A DNA stretch of 64,000 nucleotides. Origin: Amorphoplanes digitatis (lineage in GTDB: Bacteria; Actinomycetota; Actinomycetes; Mycobacteriales; Micromonosporaceae). Numbering within the stretch: the stretch's first letter is position 1; the number at the start of each line of letters is the position of its first letter. The stretch is taken from assembly GCF_014205335.1 (NCBI RefSeq), contig NZ_JACHNH010000001.1:2412501-2476500 (forward strand). Reading direction: 5' to 3'. Below are positions 23,990-32,417 of this stretch, in pieces. Both the position numbers and the translations under genes were made by a program. The notes beneath the pieces are model-generated. The model did not search any database. It saw only the letters and a program-made list of their open reading frames with translations, and was not told where the DNA came from.

Positions 23990-26900
23990 TTGTCCGAACC
24001 GATTCCCGCCCCGCGTGGCCTGCCGATCGTCGGCAATGGACTACAGATTCCGGTCGAGGGAACCCACCGGTTCTTCGCCGACCTTGCGGCGCGGCATCCG
24101 GAGGGCATCTTCAGGTTGAACCTGGCCGGCCGCCACGTGGTGTTGGTGTACGACCCGGACCTGGTCGCCGAGGTCTGCGACGAGACGCGGTTCTACAAGC
24201 CGATCGACCCGCCGCTGGCGCACGTGCGGGACTTCGCGGGTGACGGACTCTTCACCGCGCGTGACGGCGAGGAGAGCTGGGGTCAGGCACACCGGATCTT
24301 GCTGCCAGCTTTCAGCCAGCGGTCCATGAAGGCTTACTTTTCGGACATGTTGGACGTCGCGCAGGCGCTCGTCGGCTCCTGGGAGACCAAGACCGACGTG
24401 GACGTCACCGACGACATGACCCGGCTCACCCTGGACACCATCGCGCTCACCGGGTTCGGTTACCAGTTCCGCTCCTTCGAGCAGCCCGAGCTGCACCCGT
24501 TCCTCCAGGCCATGGGCCGGGCGCTGACCGAGGCGATGGACCGGACCCGGCAGCTGCCCGCGATCACCGGGCTCAAGCGCCGGGCAGATGCCGCATATCG
24601 GACAGACATCGCCTCGATGCAGGACCTGGTCGACGACGTGATCCGGGCGCGCCGCGCGTCCGGGACGACGTCACAGGACCTGCTCGGCCTGATGCTGGAG
24701 GCGGCCGACCCGGTCACCGGCGGGCGCCTGACCGACGAGAACATCCGTAACCAGGTGCTCACGTTCCTGATCGCCGGGCACGAGACCACCAGCGGCACCC
24801 TCGCGTTCGCCCTGCACCTGCTGCTGCGCAACCCGCACGTGCTGGCACAGGCGTACGCCGAGGTGGACCGGATGCTGCCCGGCGAAACGGTCCCCAGCTA
24901 CGACACCATCATGAAGCTGGACGTCATCCCGCGGATCCTGGACGAGACCCTCCGGCTGCTCTCGCCGATCCCGGCGATCGGCCTGATGGCCCGCGAGGAC
25001 ACCCTGCTGGGCGGCCGCTACGCGCTGCCCGCCGGGCAGAAGGTCGGCATCCTGATGAAGCCGCTGCACACCGACCCCGGCGCGTGGCCGGACCCGGAGG
25101 CCTTCGACATCGACCGCTGGCTGCCGGAACGCAAGGCGGAGCACCACCCGCACGCCTACAAGCCGTTCGGCAACGGCGAGCGGGCCTGCATCGGCCGGCA
25201 GTTCGCCCTCACCGAGGCGCGGCTTGCCCTGGCGCTGATCCTCCAGCGTTTCGCGATCTCCGATCCGCACGGGCACCGCCTGACGATCAAGCAGACCCTC
25301 ACCATCAAGCCCGACGGCCTCGTCCTGCGGGTCCGGCCGCGCCAGCCGCACGAGCGGCTCAGCGTCACCGCGCCCGAGCAGGCCGCGCCGGTCGCCGTCA
25401 CCGCTGACCTGCAGGCTGCGGGGGTACGGCTGCGCGTCGCGTACGGATCGAACCTCGGCACGTCGGAGGAGCTCGCGCAGCAGCTGGCCGAGCAGGCCCG
25501 CCGGGCCGGCTTCGACGTCCGCGTGCAGACCCTCGACGAGCTCGCCGCCGACCTGCCCGGCGACGGCCTGCTCGCGGTCGTCACCTCCAGCTACAACGGC
25601 AAGGCCCCGGACAACGCGGGCCGGTTCGACGACCTGGAGATCCCGGCCGGCGCGCTGACCGGCGTCCGGTACGCGGTCCTGGGCAACGGCAACACGCAGT
25701 GGACGACCTACCAGGCCTTCCCGAAGCGGGTCGATGCCGCCCTGGCCGCGGCCGGCGCGACGGCGATCGTGCCGCGCGGCGAGACCGACGCCGCCGGCGA
25801 CTTCGACGGCATGGCCACGGCCTGGTTCGACCGGCTCTGGGCCGCGCTGGCGCAGGCGTACGGCGCCACCGGCGAGCAGGCGGCGGCCGGCACGCGCTAC
25901 CAGGTCGAGGTGCTTGGCGAGGATCAGGTCCGCCCGGCCGTGGTCTCCGCGCAGGCGTACCCGATCATGGTGCTCGGGGTCGAGGAACTGGTCGACGACG
26001 CCGCCGAATGGTGGGACTTCGCCGGCGAGTCGCCGCGGCCGGGCGTCAAGGCGCTCACCGCGCTGCTGCCCGAGGGGGTCAGCTACACCGCGGGCGACCA
26101 CCTCGCCGTGTACGCGAAGAACGATCCCGAACTCGTCACGTGGGCGTTGCACACCCTGCGGGTGCCGCACGACCAGGTGGTCCGGCTGGCCCAGGACGGC
26201 GAGCGCCGCACCTCGCTGCCGATCGGCGTGCCGGTCTCGGCCCAGCTGCTGCTCACCGACTTCGTCGAGCTCCAGGAGCCGGTGACCCGCAGCCAGCTCG
26301 CCGTGCTCGCCGGGTACACGCGGTGCCCGTGGACCACCGGCCAGCTGGCGGCGTGGACGGCGGACACCGACGAGGCCCGGCGGTCCTATGCCGACGAGAT
26401 CCTGGCCAAGCGGGTCTCGCTGCTGACCCTGCTGGAGCGGTTCCCGGCCGTCGAGCTGCCCTTCGCGGCGTTCCTCGAGCTGTGCGGCACCATCCGCCCG
26501 CGCTTCTACTCGATCTCGTCGTCGCCGCAGGGCAATCCCCGCGAGGTGACGCTGACCGTCGGCCTGGTGGACGGCCCGGCGCTGGCCGGGCAGGGTGCCC
26601 GGTACCGCGGCATGTGCTCGCAGTATCTGGCGCGGCTGCAACCCGGCGACATGTTCTTCGGCCAGGTCCGGGTGCCCACGCCGGAGTTCCGGGCACCCGC
26701 GGATCCGTCCGTCCCGATGATCCTGATCGGCCCCGGCACGGGCTTCGCCCCGCTGCGCGGTTTCCTACAGGAACGCGCCGCCCAGGACGACCGGGGACCG
26801 GCCAAGCTCTTCTACGGCTGCCGCCACCCGAAGCACGACTGGCTCTACCGCGAGGAGATGCGGCAGTGGGCCGCGGACGGAGTGGTGGACCTGCACCTGG

Positions 26901-27157
26901 CGTTCTCCGCGGTGCCGGAGCACCCGCACCGCTTCGTGCAGGAGGCCCTCGCGGCCGAAGGTGACGCGGTGTGGGAACTGCTGGAGCAGGGCGCGCACAT
27001 CTATCTCTGCGGCGACGGCGCCCGGATGGCCCCGGCGGTCCGCGGCGAACTGGCGGGGCTCTTCCGGCGGCACACCGGTGCCACGGCGGAGCAGGCGGAC
27101 GGCTGGCTGCGTTCGCTCGAGGCGGCGGGCCGCTACCAGCAGGACGTATTCGCCTGA
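23990..27157 (+). CDS. Self-sufficient cytochrome P450 / NADPH-P450 reductase (CYP102 type)
   Basis: This 1055-residue fusion catalyses NADPH-dependent hydroxylation, typically of fatty acids. The heme domain (about 1-460) has the I-helix AGHETTSG, ExxR in DETLRLLSP and the heme loop FGNGERACIGRQFA with C400 as thiolate ligand. The FMN domain (about 478-640) has YGSNLGTSEELAQQLAE and TSSYNGKAPDNAGRFDDL. The FAD/NADPH domain has RFYSISSSPQ, GPGTGFAPLRGFLQER and YLCGDGARMAPAV. The start is TTG at 23990: AGGAGG sits six bases upstream and the protein then begins LSEPIPAPRGLPIVGN, the expected CYP102 N-terminus. Length matches P450 BM3 (1048-1049). Confidence 0.96.
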   Translation: MSEPIPAPRGLPIVGNGLQIPVEGTHRFFADLAARHPEGIFRLNLAGRHVVLVYDPDLVAEVCDETRFYKPIDPPLAHVRDFAGDGLFTARDGEESWGQAHRILLPAFSQRSMKAYFSDMLDVAQALVGSWETKTDVDVTDDMTRLTLDTIALTGFGYQFRSFEQPELHPFLQAMGRALTEAMDRTRQLPAITGLKRRADAAYRTDIASMQDLVDDVIRARRASGTTSQDLLGLMLEAADPVTGGRLTDENIRNQVLTFLIAGHETTSGTLAFALHLLLRNPHVLAQAYAEVDRMLPGETVPSYDTIMKLDVIPRILDETLRLLSPIPAIGLMAREDTLLGGRYALPAGQKVGILMKPLHTDPGAWPDPEAFDIDRWLPERKAEHHPHAYKPFGNGERACIGRQFALTEARLALALILQRFAISDPHGHRLTIKQTLTIKPDGLVLRVRPRQPHERLSVTAPEQAAPVAVTADLQAAGVRLRVAYGSNLGTSEELAQQLAEQARRAGFDVRVQTLDELAADLPGDGLLAVVTSSYNGKAPDNAGRFDDLEIPAGALTGVRYAVLGNGNTQWTTYQAFPKRVDAALAAAGATAIVPRGETDAAGDFDGMATAWFDRLWAALAQAYGATGEQAAAGTRYQVEVLGEDQVRPAVVSAQAYPIMVLGVEELVDDAAEWWDFAGESPRPGVKALTALLPEGVSYTAGDHLAVYAKNDPELVTWALHTLRVPHDQVVRLAQDGERRTSLPIGVPVSAQLLLTDFVELQEPVTRSQLAVLAGYTRCPWTTGQLAAWTADTDEARRSYADEILAKRVSLLTLLERFPAVELPFAAFLELCGTIRPRFYSISSSPQGNPREVTLTVGLVDGPALAGQGARYRGMCSQYLARLQPGDMFFGQVRVPTPEFRAPADPSVPMILIGPGTGFAPLRGFLQERAAQDDRGPAKLFYGCRHPKHDWLYREEMRQWAADGVVDLHLAFSAVPEHPHRFVQEALAAEGDAVWELLEQGAHIYLCGDGARMAPAVRGELAGLFRRHTGATAEQADGWLRSLEAAGRYQQDVFA

Positions 27158-27166
27158 TCGGTGCGA

Positions 27167-27192
27167 CGGCCGGGCCCGATCGGGCCCGGCCG
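27167..27192. terminator. 26-bp perfect palindrome, bidirectional terminator
   Basis: A perfect 26-bp inverted repeat centred on GAT/ATC (arms CGGCCGGGCCCGA) lies 10 bp after the P450 stop and 20 bp before the stop of the convergent SCO6745-like gene. Its position and strength fit a bidirectional rho-independent-like terminator without a U-tract. Confidence 0.7.
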
Positions 27193-27211
27193 GCCGTGGT
27201 CGGCTTCCCGA

Positions 27212-28099
27212 TCAGATCACTTTGGAGACGTTCAGCAGGCCGGCCTCGGCGACCGCATGGCTGATCCGCCCGGCGAGTTCCACGAGCCGGGTGCAACCGG
27301 CATCGCCCAGCACCGCGTACGCCGGAGCGGCCACCAGGTCGGTCCTGTCCTCGACCCACTGGCGCTGCGCCCGGCCGGTCTCGGTCAGCGCCGGCTCGTC
27401 GCCGGCCTCGAGCAGGCCATCGGAACGCAGAAGATCGACAGCGGTGTCCCACTCGGCGGTGCTCCAGCCGCGGGTCCGCCGCAGGACCTCGGCCGGGACC
27501 CTGCCCGTGGCGGCGTGCATGACGAGGGCCTCGATCCCGGAGCGTCCGGTGAGGAGCAGGGCGGCGACGTGGCCGTCGCCCCGGAACTCGCGGAGCAGCG
27601 TCAGCGCGTGCCAGAGCACCAGATGCGGCTCGTCCGGCCACGGCAGTGCCGAGGTCGCCGCGAACAGGGGACGCCCCTCGGGATGCTCGCTCGCCGACTC
27701 GGCCGCCCGCCTGGCCAGGCCCGCCGCCTCGGTCATCTCGGCGGAGGCGAGCAGGTCCGGTCCGCAGGCCCGCCGCAGCGCGGCATCGGCCGCCTCGAGA
27801 CGGGTACGCAGGATGTCGTCCGGTGCGGCGATCCGCCACGCCGCCGGAATCGCGGCCCGTACCAGCGCGGGGTTGAAGTTGAAGAACGTGGCGATGACGG
27901 TCTCCGCACCGACCGGCCCGAACGCGGCGGCTCGGGAGGCGAAGTAGCCCATCCGGTCGCGCAACCCGAGCGCGGCGTAGCGCTGGTGTGCCTCCGGCAC
28001 GAAGTAGATCATGCCGTGGATGGGCTCGGCGGTCCGCCAAGCCGTGCGGGCCAGCGCCGGCTCAACGGCTCCCGCCGTACGGTGATCGAGCTCTGTCAT
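27212..28099 (-). CDS. SCO6745-like helix-turn-helix protein
   Basis: This 295-residue protein is of the actinobacterial SCO6745 type, a helical protein related to MarR-like folds. Characteristic segments are AEPIHGMIYFVPEAHQRYAA, LGLRDRMGYFASRAAAFGPV, ATFFNFNPALVRAAIPAAW, ALTLLREFRGDGHVAALLLT and VLRRTRGWSTAEWDTAVDLL. The ATG at 28099 follows GGGAGACGGG and gives the usual length. The family is annotated as putative transcriptional regulators, but its DNA targets are unknown. It converges with the P450 gene over a strong palindrome and is not evidently linked to it in function. Confidence 0.85.
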   Translation of the reverse strand: MTELDHRTAGAVEPALARTAWRTAEPIHGMIYFVPEAHQRYAALGLRDRMGYFASRAAAFGPVGAETVIATFFNFNPALVRAAIPAAWRIAAPDDILRTRLEAADAALRRACGPDLLASAEMTEAAGLARRAAESASEHPEGRPLFAATSALPWPDEPHLVLWHALTLLREFRGDGHVAALLLTGRSGIEALVMHAATGRVPAEVLRRTRGWSTAEWDTAVDLLRSDGLLEAGDEPALTETGRAQRQWVEDRTDLVAAPAYAVLGDAGCTRLVELAGRISHAVAEAGLLNVSKVI

Positions 28100-28176
28100 C
28101 CCGTCTCCCATCGAGAGATAACGATGCATCTCGTCACCATTTGACGCCCCTGGCCGGACGAAAGCAACTAATCGGG

Positions 28177-28305
28177 TCAACGTCCCCAGTAGAACGACTC
28201 GACGTTGCGCGCGAACGAGGGGTCGAAGCTCCAGTCGCCGGGTGCCGTCAGGATGCGGCAGACGCCGCTGTAGTTGACGCCCGAGCACAGGACCACGACG
28301 TGGTT
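28177..28305 (-). pseudogene. C-terminal remnant of a secreted beta/gamma-crystallin-like protein
   Basis: The last 43 codons of a minus-strand frame read FNHVVVLCSGVNYSGVCRIL and FARNVESFYWG before the stop at 28177. That resembles the C-terminal motif of small secreted crystallin-fold or I36-type proteins, with two Cys likely disulfide-bonded. Immediately upstream the frame passes into the remnant of an unrelated regulator on the opposite strand, so the 5' part is missing. The family call is tentative. Confidence 0.4.
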
Positions 28306-28781
28306 GAAGGCCCGGGACCTGCTGGCCGGCCGCCTCGGTGCCGACCGGGTCGCGGCGGAGCCGGCCGCGGTGGAGGTGATCATCGGCCGGTGTGCACGGC
28401 TGCCCCTGGCGCTGGCGATCGTGGCCGCACGCGGGGCACTGCATCCCCAGTTCTCCCTCGAGGACCTCGCCACCGAGCTGCGGGACGAGCCGGGACGGCT
28501 CGACACGCTCGCCACCGACGAGGCGAGCAGCATGGTGCGTACCGTGTTCTCCTGGTCCTACCGTGCCCTGGCCCCGGTCGACGCGGCGATGTTCCGGCTG
28601 TTCGGCCTGCATCCCGGTCCGGAGCTGTCGCTGACCGCCGCGGCCGACGCTCGACCGGCTCGGCGACACCCAGCGGGCGTCCGGCGACCCCGCGGCGGCC
28701 GCCCGCACCTGGCGGGCGGCCCTGTCCATCCTCCGCGCGCTGGACCACGCCGACGCCGACCGGATCCGCGACAAGCTGTAG
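28306..28781 (+). pseudogene. AfsR/BTAD-type regulator remnant
   Basis: From about 28306 the plus strand encodes part of the NB-ARC-type ATPase region of an AfsR/SARP regulator: ARDLLAGRLGADRVAAEP, IIGRCARLPLALAIVAARGA, RTVFSWSYRAL and FRLFGLHPGPELSL. At about 28650 the frame changes to the end of the TPR region (LDRLGDTQRASGDPAAAART, WRAALSILRALDHADADRIR) and ends at TAG 28779-28781. The N-terminal DNA-binding and BTAD domains, the P-loop and most TPRs are gone. This is a doubly deleted remnant, not a working gene. Confidence 0.72.
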
Positions 28782-28799
28782 CCCCCTGGCCGGCGAGCT

Positions 28800-29999
28800 T
28801 CAGCCTCCGGCGCAGTCGGCGGTGACACCGCCGCCGGTTCCGGTGCCCTGGAAACCGAAACTGGTGGCCTGGCCGGGTGCCAGCCGCCCGTTGTAGCTCT
28901 GGTTCGTGAGGGTGACGGTGCCGCTGGTTCCGCTCGTGACGGCGTTCCAGGCGGAGGTGATCGACGTTCCGCTCGGCAGGGCGACGGTGACACGCCAACC
29001 GTTGAGCGCGGTGGTTCCCGCGGTGACGTTGACATTGGCGACGAATCCGCCGTTCCACTGACTCTGCACCGAGTAGGCCGCGGAGCACGTGGGGTTTCCC
29101 TCGCCGGGCGGCGGGCTGGACGGCGTGACCGGGGGAGTGGTGGGTGGAGTGCCGCCGTCGAGGGTCAGGTTCTTCTGCTGGACCGTCCACTGGCTTCGGC
29201 ACAGGCCGCAGTCGGCGCCGACGAAGTTGGCGCCGGCGGTGATATCGCCCTTCAGTCGCCACTTGAGGTAGAGCACGGCCACGCGGCCGAACTCGCCGCC
29301 GTTGGTCTGGTCGTAGGTGCCGCCGTGGCCGACGTTCAGGTTGCCCATGAAGGCGGGCAGCCCGGACGGCAGCTTGCCCCAGTCGTCCATCGCGTTCGGG
29401 TATGCGATGTCGCTCGGCCCGCCGATGAAGTACGCGATCGGCTTGGTCAGTCGCCTGAGCTGGTAGTCATCGGCGTCGTTCAGCAACCCGCTGCTGAAGA
29501 TGCCGGTCGTGGTGACGCGCGGATCGCTGGAGACGGCGTAGGCCTCCAGGCCTCCGCAGGAGAAGCCCGCAACGGCGATCCTGCCGGTGTCGAGCTTTCC
29601 GTAATACTTGCCGCCCTGCCGGGAATTCTCCGCGACGGCCCAGTCGATGGACTGGGTGAGCATCTGGGACGTCGTGGAGCCGGATCCGTTCGGGTTTCCG
29701 TTGGCGATCGCGAGGAAGCCGTGAGAGGAGATCTCGCGAAGGAAATTGACCTGTGCGGTGCCGCTGGCCGCGCAGCCGCCGTTGCCCCACACGAAGATGG
29801 GTAGCCGCTCGTACGGCAGGGTCTGTGGCCGGTAGATGGTGTGGTTGGGCAGGCCGGCCGAGGTTTCGTAGTCGGCCGGATAGGGACCGGAGCCGCCGGC
29901 CGCCGCATCGGCCGGTGTCCCGCCGAGCGCCACGATGGCGGCGGCGAGCGGAACGACGACGGCCGCCAGCCCGGCGCTGATCCTCGATCTCTTTCTCAT
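28800..29999 (-). CDS. Secreted alpha/beta hydrolase with CBM2
   Basis: This 399-residue protein has a signal peptide (about 1-33, ending TPADAAAG). A hydrolase domain (about 38-280) contains the nucleophile elbow GFSCGG, LPIFVWGNGGCAAS near the oxyanion region, and NVGHGGTYDQTNGGEFGRVA with the likely catalytic His. After a Pro/Ser linker comes a C-terminal CBM2 (CSAAYSVQSQWNGGFVANVN to the terminal Cys), which binds cellulose or xylan. It starts 10 bp after the stop of the GH62 gene, so both form an operon under the CebR-type box. The likely role is an esterase acting on cell-wall ester groups. Exact specificity (acetyl, feruloyl, polyester) is not determinable. Confidence 0.85.
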   Translation of the reverse strand: MRKRSRISAGLAAVVVPLAAAIVALGGTPADAAAGGSGPYPADYETSAGLPNHTIYRPQTLPYERLPIFVWGNGGCAASGTAQVNFLREISSHGFLAIANGNPNGSGSTTSQMLTQSIDWAVAENSRQGGKYYGKLDTGRIAVAGFSCGGLEAYAVSSDPRVTTTGIFSSGLLNDADDYQLRRLTKPIAYFIGGPSDIAYPNAMDDWGKLPSGLPAFMGNLNVGHGGTYDQTNGGEFGRVAVLYLKWRLKGDITAGANFVGADCGLCRSQWTVQQKNLTLDGGTPPTTPPVTPSSPPPGEGNPTCSAAYSVQSQWNGGFVANVNVTAGTTALNGWRVTVALPSGTSITSAWNAVTSGTSGTVTLTNQSYNGRLAPGQATSFGFQGTGTGGGVTADCAGG

Positions 30000-30009
30000 T
30001 CGGCCTGCC

Positions 30010-31401
30010 CTATCGCTGGAGGGTGAGTAGGCCCGGCCGCCACGGCAGGTTGTTGTAGTCGCCGCCGGCGCTGGGGTTCTTACCCTGGTAGAGCAGTTGG
30101 AGGTTGCAGGGGTCGATGGTCTTGGTCTGGTCGGGGTTGTTGCGGACCAGGTCGCCGTGGCTGATGTCGTTGGTCCAGGTGGCGCCGCTGTTGGCCTTGC
30201 CCGCGAAGGGGTTGCCCTCGCTGGCGGCCTGCGGCGTCCACGATCCGTTCAGGCTGGTGGCCGTGAACGAGCGGAAGTAGCGCCCCTGGCTGCCGATCGC
30301 CTCGACGAGCATCAGGTACTGGTTCTGACCCTGGACCTTGTAGACCTCGACGCCCTCGAACAGGTTGTTCGTCGAGTCGCTCATGATCGTCGTGTACGAC
30401 GAGCCGAAGCTGCCGGGGAAGTTGCCGATCGGCATGCTGGCCCGGTAGATCTTGCCGTTGTCCCCGGCGAAGAACAGGTACATGTTCTGGTCGTCGCCGA
30501 TGAGGGTCTGGTCGATGACGCCGGTGTTGGAGCCGGTGATGCTGCCGGTGAACAGCGTCTGCACCGCCGACCAGCCGTTGGCGTTGGCCGGGTCGGTGGA
30601 GGTCTTGTAGCTGAACGCGGTCGGGCCCCACTGGTAGGCGAGGATCCAGATGTTCCTGGGTGCGAAGTAGAGCAGCGTCGGCGCCACCGTGCCCTGGCTC
30701 ATCCCGTTCTGGCTCGCCGAGGCCATGTCGGACCAGTTGGTGAAGAGGCCGAAGTTCATCGAGCCGTACGACCCGTTGGAGACGTTCGACGCGTAGACCA
30801 GGTGTTTGCCGTTGTAGACGACGTTGGTGAAGTCCTTCAGCGAGACCCACCCCGACTTGGGGTTGGCCAGCGAACCCGTCGACGTCCAGCGGTATGTCGA
30901 CGGCAGCGCGCACGTGCCGCCCGGCGTCGAGGGCGAGGTGGAGGGCGAGGACGGGGGCGGCGTGGACGGTGATGTCGGTCCCGTCCCTCCGGTGCAGGCC
31001 ACGCCGTTGAGGGCGAAGCCGGCCGGCGCGGGGTTGCTGCCGGTCCACGAGCCGTTGAAGCCGAACGACACCGTGCCGTTGGTCGCGACCGAGCCGTTGT
31101 AGCTGACGTTGGTCGCGGTCACCGCGGAGCCGCTCTGCGTCAAGGCGGTGTTCCAGGCCTGGGTCACTGTCTGCCCGGCCCCGTACGACCAGGTCAACGT
31201 CCAGCCGGACAGCGGATCACCCAGGTTGGTGATCGTCACGCTGGCGCCGAACCCGCCCTGCCACTGCGACGAGACGGCGTAGTTCACCGAGCAGCCCGCG
31301 GCCGCGGCACCCGCCGGCACCGCCACGACAACCGCCGCCGACGCCAGCAGGGCGGCGCCGAGCGACGCCAAGCCGATGTTGATTGATCTGGATCTGGTCA
31401 C
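30010..31401 (-). CDS. GH62 alpha-L-arabinofuranosidase with N-terminal CBM2
   Basis: This 463-residue secreted enzyme removes arabinose side chains from arabinoxylan. It has a signal peptide (ending AGAAAAG), a CBM2 ([20 protein letters not shown] to the Cys before a Thr/Pro/Ser linker), then a complete GH62 domain. Visible GH62 segments are [20 protein letters not shown] with the conserved [53 protein letters not shown] and [20 protein letters not shown]. The GTG start at 31401 follows AGGAGAGAGCCT. A perfect CebR-type operator lies 70 bp upstream, indicating cello-oligosaccharide induction. It heads a two-gene operon. Confidence 0.95.
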   Translation of the reverse strand: MTRSRSINIGLASLGAALLASAAVVVAVPAGAAAAGCSVNYAVSSQWQGGFGASVTITNLGDPLSGWTLTWSYGAGQTVTQAWNTALTQSGSAVTATNVSYNGSVATNGTVSFGFNGSWTGSNPAPAGFALNGVACTGGTGPTSPSTPPPSSPSTSPSTPGGTCALPSTYRWTSTGSLANPKSGWVSLKDFTNVVYNGKHLVYASNVSNGSYGSMNFGLFTNWSDMASASQNGMSQGTVAPTLLYFAPRNIWILAYQWGPTAFSYKTSTDPANANGWSAVQTLFTGSITGSNTGVIDQTLIGDDQNMYLFFAGDNGKIYRASMPIGNFPGSFGSSYTTIMSDSTNNLFEGVEVYKVQGQNQYLMLVEAIGSQGRYFRSFTATSLNGSWTPQAASEGNPFAGKANSGATWTNDISHGDLVRNNPDQTKTIDPCNLQLLYQGKNPSAGGDYNNLPWRPGLLTLQR

Positions 31402-31470
31402 AGGCTCTCTCCTGAGGGATGGCGGCGGAATTGCACGGAGCCTCACCTCCGAACAGAAAAGCGGTTACGA

Positions 31471-31484
31471 TGGGAGCGCTCCCA
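31471..31484. promoter_or_regulatory. CebR-type operator (perfect 14-bp palindrome)
   Basis: TGGGAGCGCTCCCA is identical to the operator recognised by CebR, the LacI-family cellobiose/cellotriose-responsive repressor of Streptomyces cellulase genes. It lies between the divergent GH62 and CBM2 genes, 70 bp from the first start codon and about 170 bp from the second. I saw only this one perfect copy. Control by a CebR orthologue encoded elsewhere is inference from the exact sequence match. Confidence 0.85.
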
Positions 31485-31580
31485 GCGTGAGCCGAGTATC
31501 GATGGGTGTCAAGGTGACGAAACTGATTCGGCGGCGTAACACTTTTCGTGCTGCGGAATTCCCGTCCCGCCGCGACTTCA

Positions 31581-31609
31581 TTGACGTGCATCCATGTGAG
31601 TTTTATGTT
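31581..31609 (+). promoter_or_regulatory. Candidate promoter of the CBM2 gene
   Basis: TTGACG (31581-31586) and TATGTT (31604-31609) are separated by exactly 17 bp in a locally AT-rich stretch, 44 bp upstream of the ATG at 31653. This matches the vegetative sigma-70 consensus. The CebR-type box lies about 97 bp upstream of the -35, so repression of this promoter by it would be indirect or weak. Confidence 0.6.
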
Positions 31610-31652
31610 TGCTGAAGTCGAGTGGGCCCCTGAGCCGGAAAGGTGCGACGTC

Positions 31653-32417
31653 ATGGCGTTGTCCAGACCATCGGTAGTGGGCCTGTGCGCGGCGATCGGC
31701 GGCACGGCCGCGGCCGCCGCCCTGGCGATGTCACCGGCCGTCGCCGACGGCGGCTCGGTGGCGTCCGCGGCGGGCGGATGCGGCGCGATCGCGCGGGTCG
31801 AGGCGCAGTGGGGCAGCGGGCCGAGCGGGGGCCAGGTCCTCACCGTCTCGGTCACCAACACGTCCGCGGCCACCACCACGAAGTGGGCCGTGGCCTGGGC
31901 GCTGGGCGCCGGCCGGCGGATCGTCTCGGCATGGAACGCCGCGGTGAGCACCTCGGGTGGCACGGCGACCGCGATCAACGCCTCGCACAACGGCATCCTG
32001 GCGCCGGGCACGTCGGCCACGTTCGGGATGCAGCTGTCCGGCGTCGGCCCGGCTCCCGCGCTGAGCTGTGACAACGGCGCCACGACGCCGACGAGTTCTC
32101 CGCCGCCGAGCGGCACCGACGTCACCGTCACCGAGGCCGACAACCGCGGCACGGTACGCCTGCGCGTCGGTGGCGCACTCGTGGTCAGCCTGGCGAGCAA
32201 CTATCTGCCGCCGACGCTGTCCACCGCCGGCGTACTCGTGCCGCGCGACAACGCCGGCGGCTACCCGACCGGCCAGCCGCTCGTGGCCCGCTACGTCGCC
32301 GCGGCGGCGGGCACGGTCGAGGTGTCCACGCGGACCGACATCGCGTGCAACCACCAGCCGACGCCCTGTCCGTCGCCGTCGGTCCCGTGGTCGGTCACCG
32401 TCACCGTCACGAACTGA
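31653..32417 (+). CDS. Secreted CBM2 protein with C-terminal chagasin-like domain
   Basis: This 254-residue protein has a signal peptide (about 1-32, ending AMSPAVADGG). A CBM2-like domain follows: VEAQWGSGPSGGQVLTVSVT, WAVAWALGAGRRIVSAWNAA, ASHNGILAPGTSATFGMQLS. After a Ser/Pro linker comes a C-terminal domain beginning VTVTEADNRGTVRLRVGGAL, followed by loops LASNYLPPTL and RDNAGGYPTGQPLVARYVAA. That opening resembles chagasin-like (I42) or similar Ig-fold domains. No catalytic domain is present, so it is probably a carbohydrate-binding accessory. Its stop overlaps the stop of the convergent GH43 gene by 11 bp. The CBM2 call is good; the second domain is tentative. Confidence 0.75.
   Translation: MALSRPSVVGLCAAIGGTAAAAALAMSPAVADGGSVASAAGGCGAIARVEAQWGSGPSGGQVLTVSVTNTSAATTTKWAVAWALGAGRRIVSAWNAAVSTSGGTATAINASHNGILAPGTSATFGMQLSGVGPAPALSCDNGATTPTSSPPPSGTDVTVTEADNRGTVRLRVGGALVVSLASNYLPPTLSTAGVLVPRDNAGGYPTGQPLVARYVAAAAGTVEVSTRTDIACNHQPTPCPSPSVPWSVTVTVTN

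Noticed and set aside
24671..26641. 656-codon minus-strand frame
   Set aside because: It is antisense to the P450-reductase fusion, whose motifs are unambiguous in the plus frame.
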